Below, piece after piece: positions 6,454-6,612 of a stretch of 6,612 nucleotides of DNA. Origin of the DNA: Planctomycetota bacterium (GTDB taxonomy: Bacteria > Planctomycetota > Brocadiia > Brocadiales > Bathyanammoxibiaceae). Every line of letters starts with the position of its first letter. Within the stretch, counting starts at the first letter, position 1. Under the pieces are notes generated by a model. It was not told the DNA's origin and made no database searches. It worked only from the letters and a program-made list of their open reading frames with translations. The stretch spans positions 1-6,612 of the forward strand of contig JAUVQR010000083.1 in NCBI GenBank assembly GCA_030598065.1, given 5' to 3'. The translations under genes and the position numbers were made by a program.

Positions 6454-6462
6454 TCCCTCCTC
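6454..6462 (-). promoter_or_regulatory. Strong ribosome binding site of the AhbD-like gene
   Basis: GAGGAGGGA on the minus strand, with its GGAGGG core 7 bases before the ATG at 6447. It is the strongest Shine-Dalgarno site in the window and fixes the start codon. It begins 1 base after the hairpin at 6464-6482. Confidence 0.8.
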
Positions 6463-6463
6463 T

Positions 6464-6482
6464 AAAGCGCCCGGGGCGCTTT
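6464..6482 (-). promoter_or_regulatory. Perfect GC-rich hairpin before the AhbD-like gene
   Basis: AAAGCGCC and GGCGCTTT form a perfect 8-base-pair stem around a 3-base loop. On the minus strand the stem ends in TTT, followed by AGAGGAGGG, so it has only a rudimentary T-run. It could be a weak terminator for the upstream gene, a 3'-end stabiliser, or an element affecting access to the adjacent ribosome binding site. Confidence 0.5.
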
Positions 6483-6501
6483 CTGCGAACTTAGTAACTC
6501 A

Positions 6502-6520
6502 TGCCGATAGACCATCGGCA
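6502..6520 (-). promoter_or_regulatory. Second perfect hairpin in the same intergenic region
   Basis: TGCCGAT and ATCGGCA form a perfect 7-base-pair stem with a 5-base loop, 12 bases after the stop codon of the glutaredoxin-like gene. No T-run follows. It lies 19 bases before the hairpin next to the ribosome binding site, so the leader would carry two stems in a row. Confidence 0.45.
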
Positions 6521-6532
6521 ACCCTACACGTG

Positions 6533-6612
6533 TCAGGTGCCTCCAAAGCCCACTGTGGCCAGGCCGTCCTCCACGATTACCGGGACCTCCCTTCGGCCGG
6601 ATGATAGCACCA
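6533..6612 (-). CDS. Glutaredoxin-like (thioredoxin-fold) protein, C-terminal fragment
   Basis: Only the last 26 residues are inside the window; the gene begins beyond the right edge and stops with TGA at 6535-6533. The visible end, SGRREVPVIVEDG followed by VGFGGT, fits the C-terminal part of glutaredoxin-like proteins: the EVPVIV segment matches the cis-proline strand and VGFGG the glycine pair that contacts glutathione or substrate. Small glutaredoxin-like redox proteins, including the Uxx-star group, end in a similar way. The active-site CxxC or UxxC is outside the window, so the redox role cannot be confirmed. It is separated from the AhbD-like gene by 85 bases with two hairpins, so co-transcription is possible but not shown. 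Confidence 0.5.
   Translation of the reverse strand, partial: VLSSGRREVPVIVEDGLATVGFGGT

Noticed and set aside
6526..6533. ACACGTGT palindrome at the end of the glutaredoxin-like gene
   Set aside because: An eight-base palindrome is expected by chance, and nothing around it indicates an operator.
1..6612. tRNA, rRNA, CRISPR array, insertion sequence or phage attachment site
   Set aside because: None could be seen; almost all DNA is accounted for by the minus-strand genes and short spacers.

Overview
The window is a compact bacterial-type gene cluster. All genes that I accept lie on the minus strand, so they are transcribed from the right edge of the window towards the left. The order of transcription is: the C-terminal tail of a glutaredoxin-like protein (6612-6533); a radical SAM/SPASM protein that looks like the heme b synthase AhbD (6447-5254); a small unrecognised gene that appears split by a +1 frameshift (5249-4877); a BchU/COMT-type SAM methyltransferase (4867-3860); a tandem-domain universal stress protein (3829-2969); and two adjacent, closely related B12-binding-domain radical SAM proteins (2807-1320, and 1247 to beyond the left edge).

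The organism cannot be named from this sequence. Moderately high GC, strong Shine-Dalgarno sites, tightly packed genes and several Fe-S/SAM enzymes point to a bacterium. AhbD belongs to the siroheme-dependent heme route known from sulfate reducers, methanogens and related anaerobes. Together with oxygen-sensitive B12/radical SAM enzymes this suggests an anaerobe, perhaps of the Desulfobacterota, Nitrospirota or Planctomycetota type. That lineage guess is inference.

Region by region: 6448-6532 is a short intergenic stretch with two perfect hairpins, the second ending directly before a strong ribosome binding site for the ahbD-like gene. From 6447 to 3829 the genes are nearly contiguous (gaps of 4, 9 and 30 bases), with translational coupling likely between the split small gene and the methyltransferase, so they probably form one operon that also includes uspA. 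The 161-base gap at 2808-2968 holds an imperfect inverted repeat and then a near-consensus sigma70-type promoter (TTGACA, 17 bases, TTTAAT) facing the radical SAM pair. This makes the pair a separately controlled transcription unit. The 72-base gap between the two radical SAM genes contains overlapping inverted repeats and a T7 tract.

Functionally, the cluster combines a probable tetrapyrrole decarboxylase, a methyltransferase of a family that includes bacteriochlorophyll C-20 methylation, and two BchE-like B12/radical SAM enzymes. This may mark an undescribed anaerobic modification pathway for a tetrapyrrole or a lipid. The genes are recognisable, but the pathway is a hypothesis. The points most worth a second look are the radical SAM tandem duplication, the split small gene, and the histidine/glycine repeat in the AhbD-like protein.
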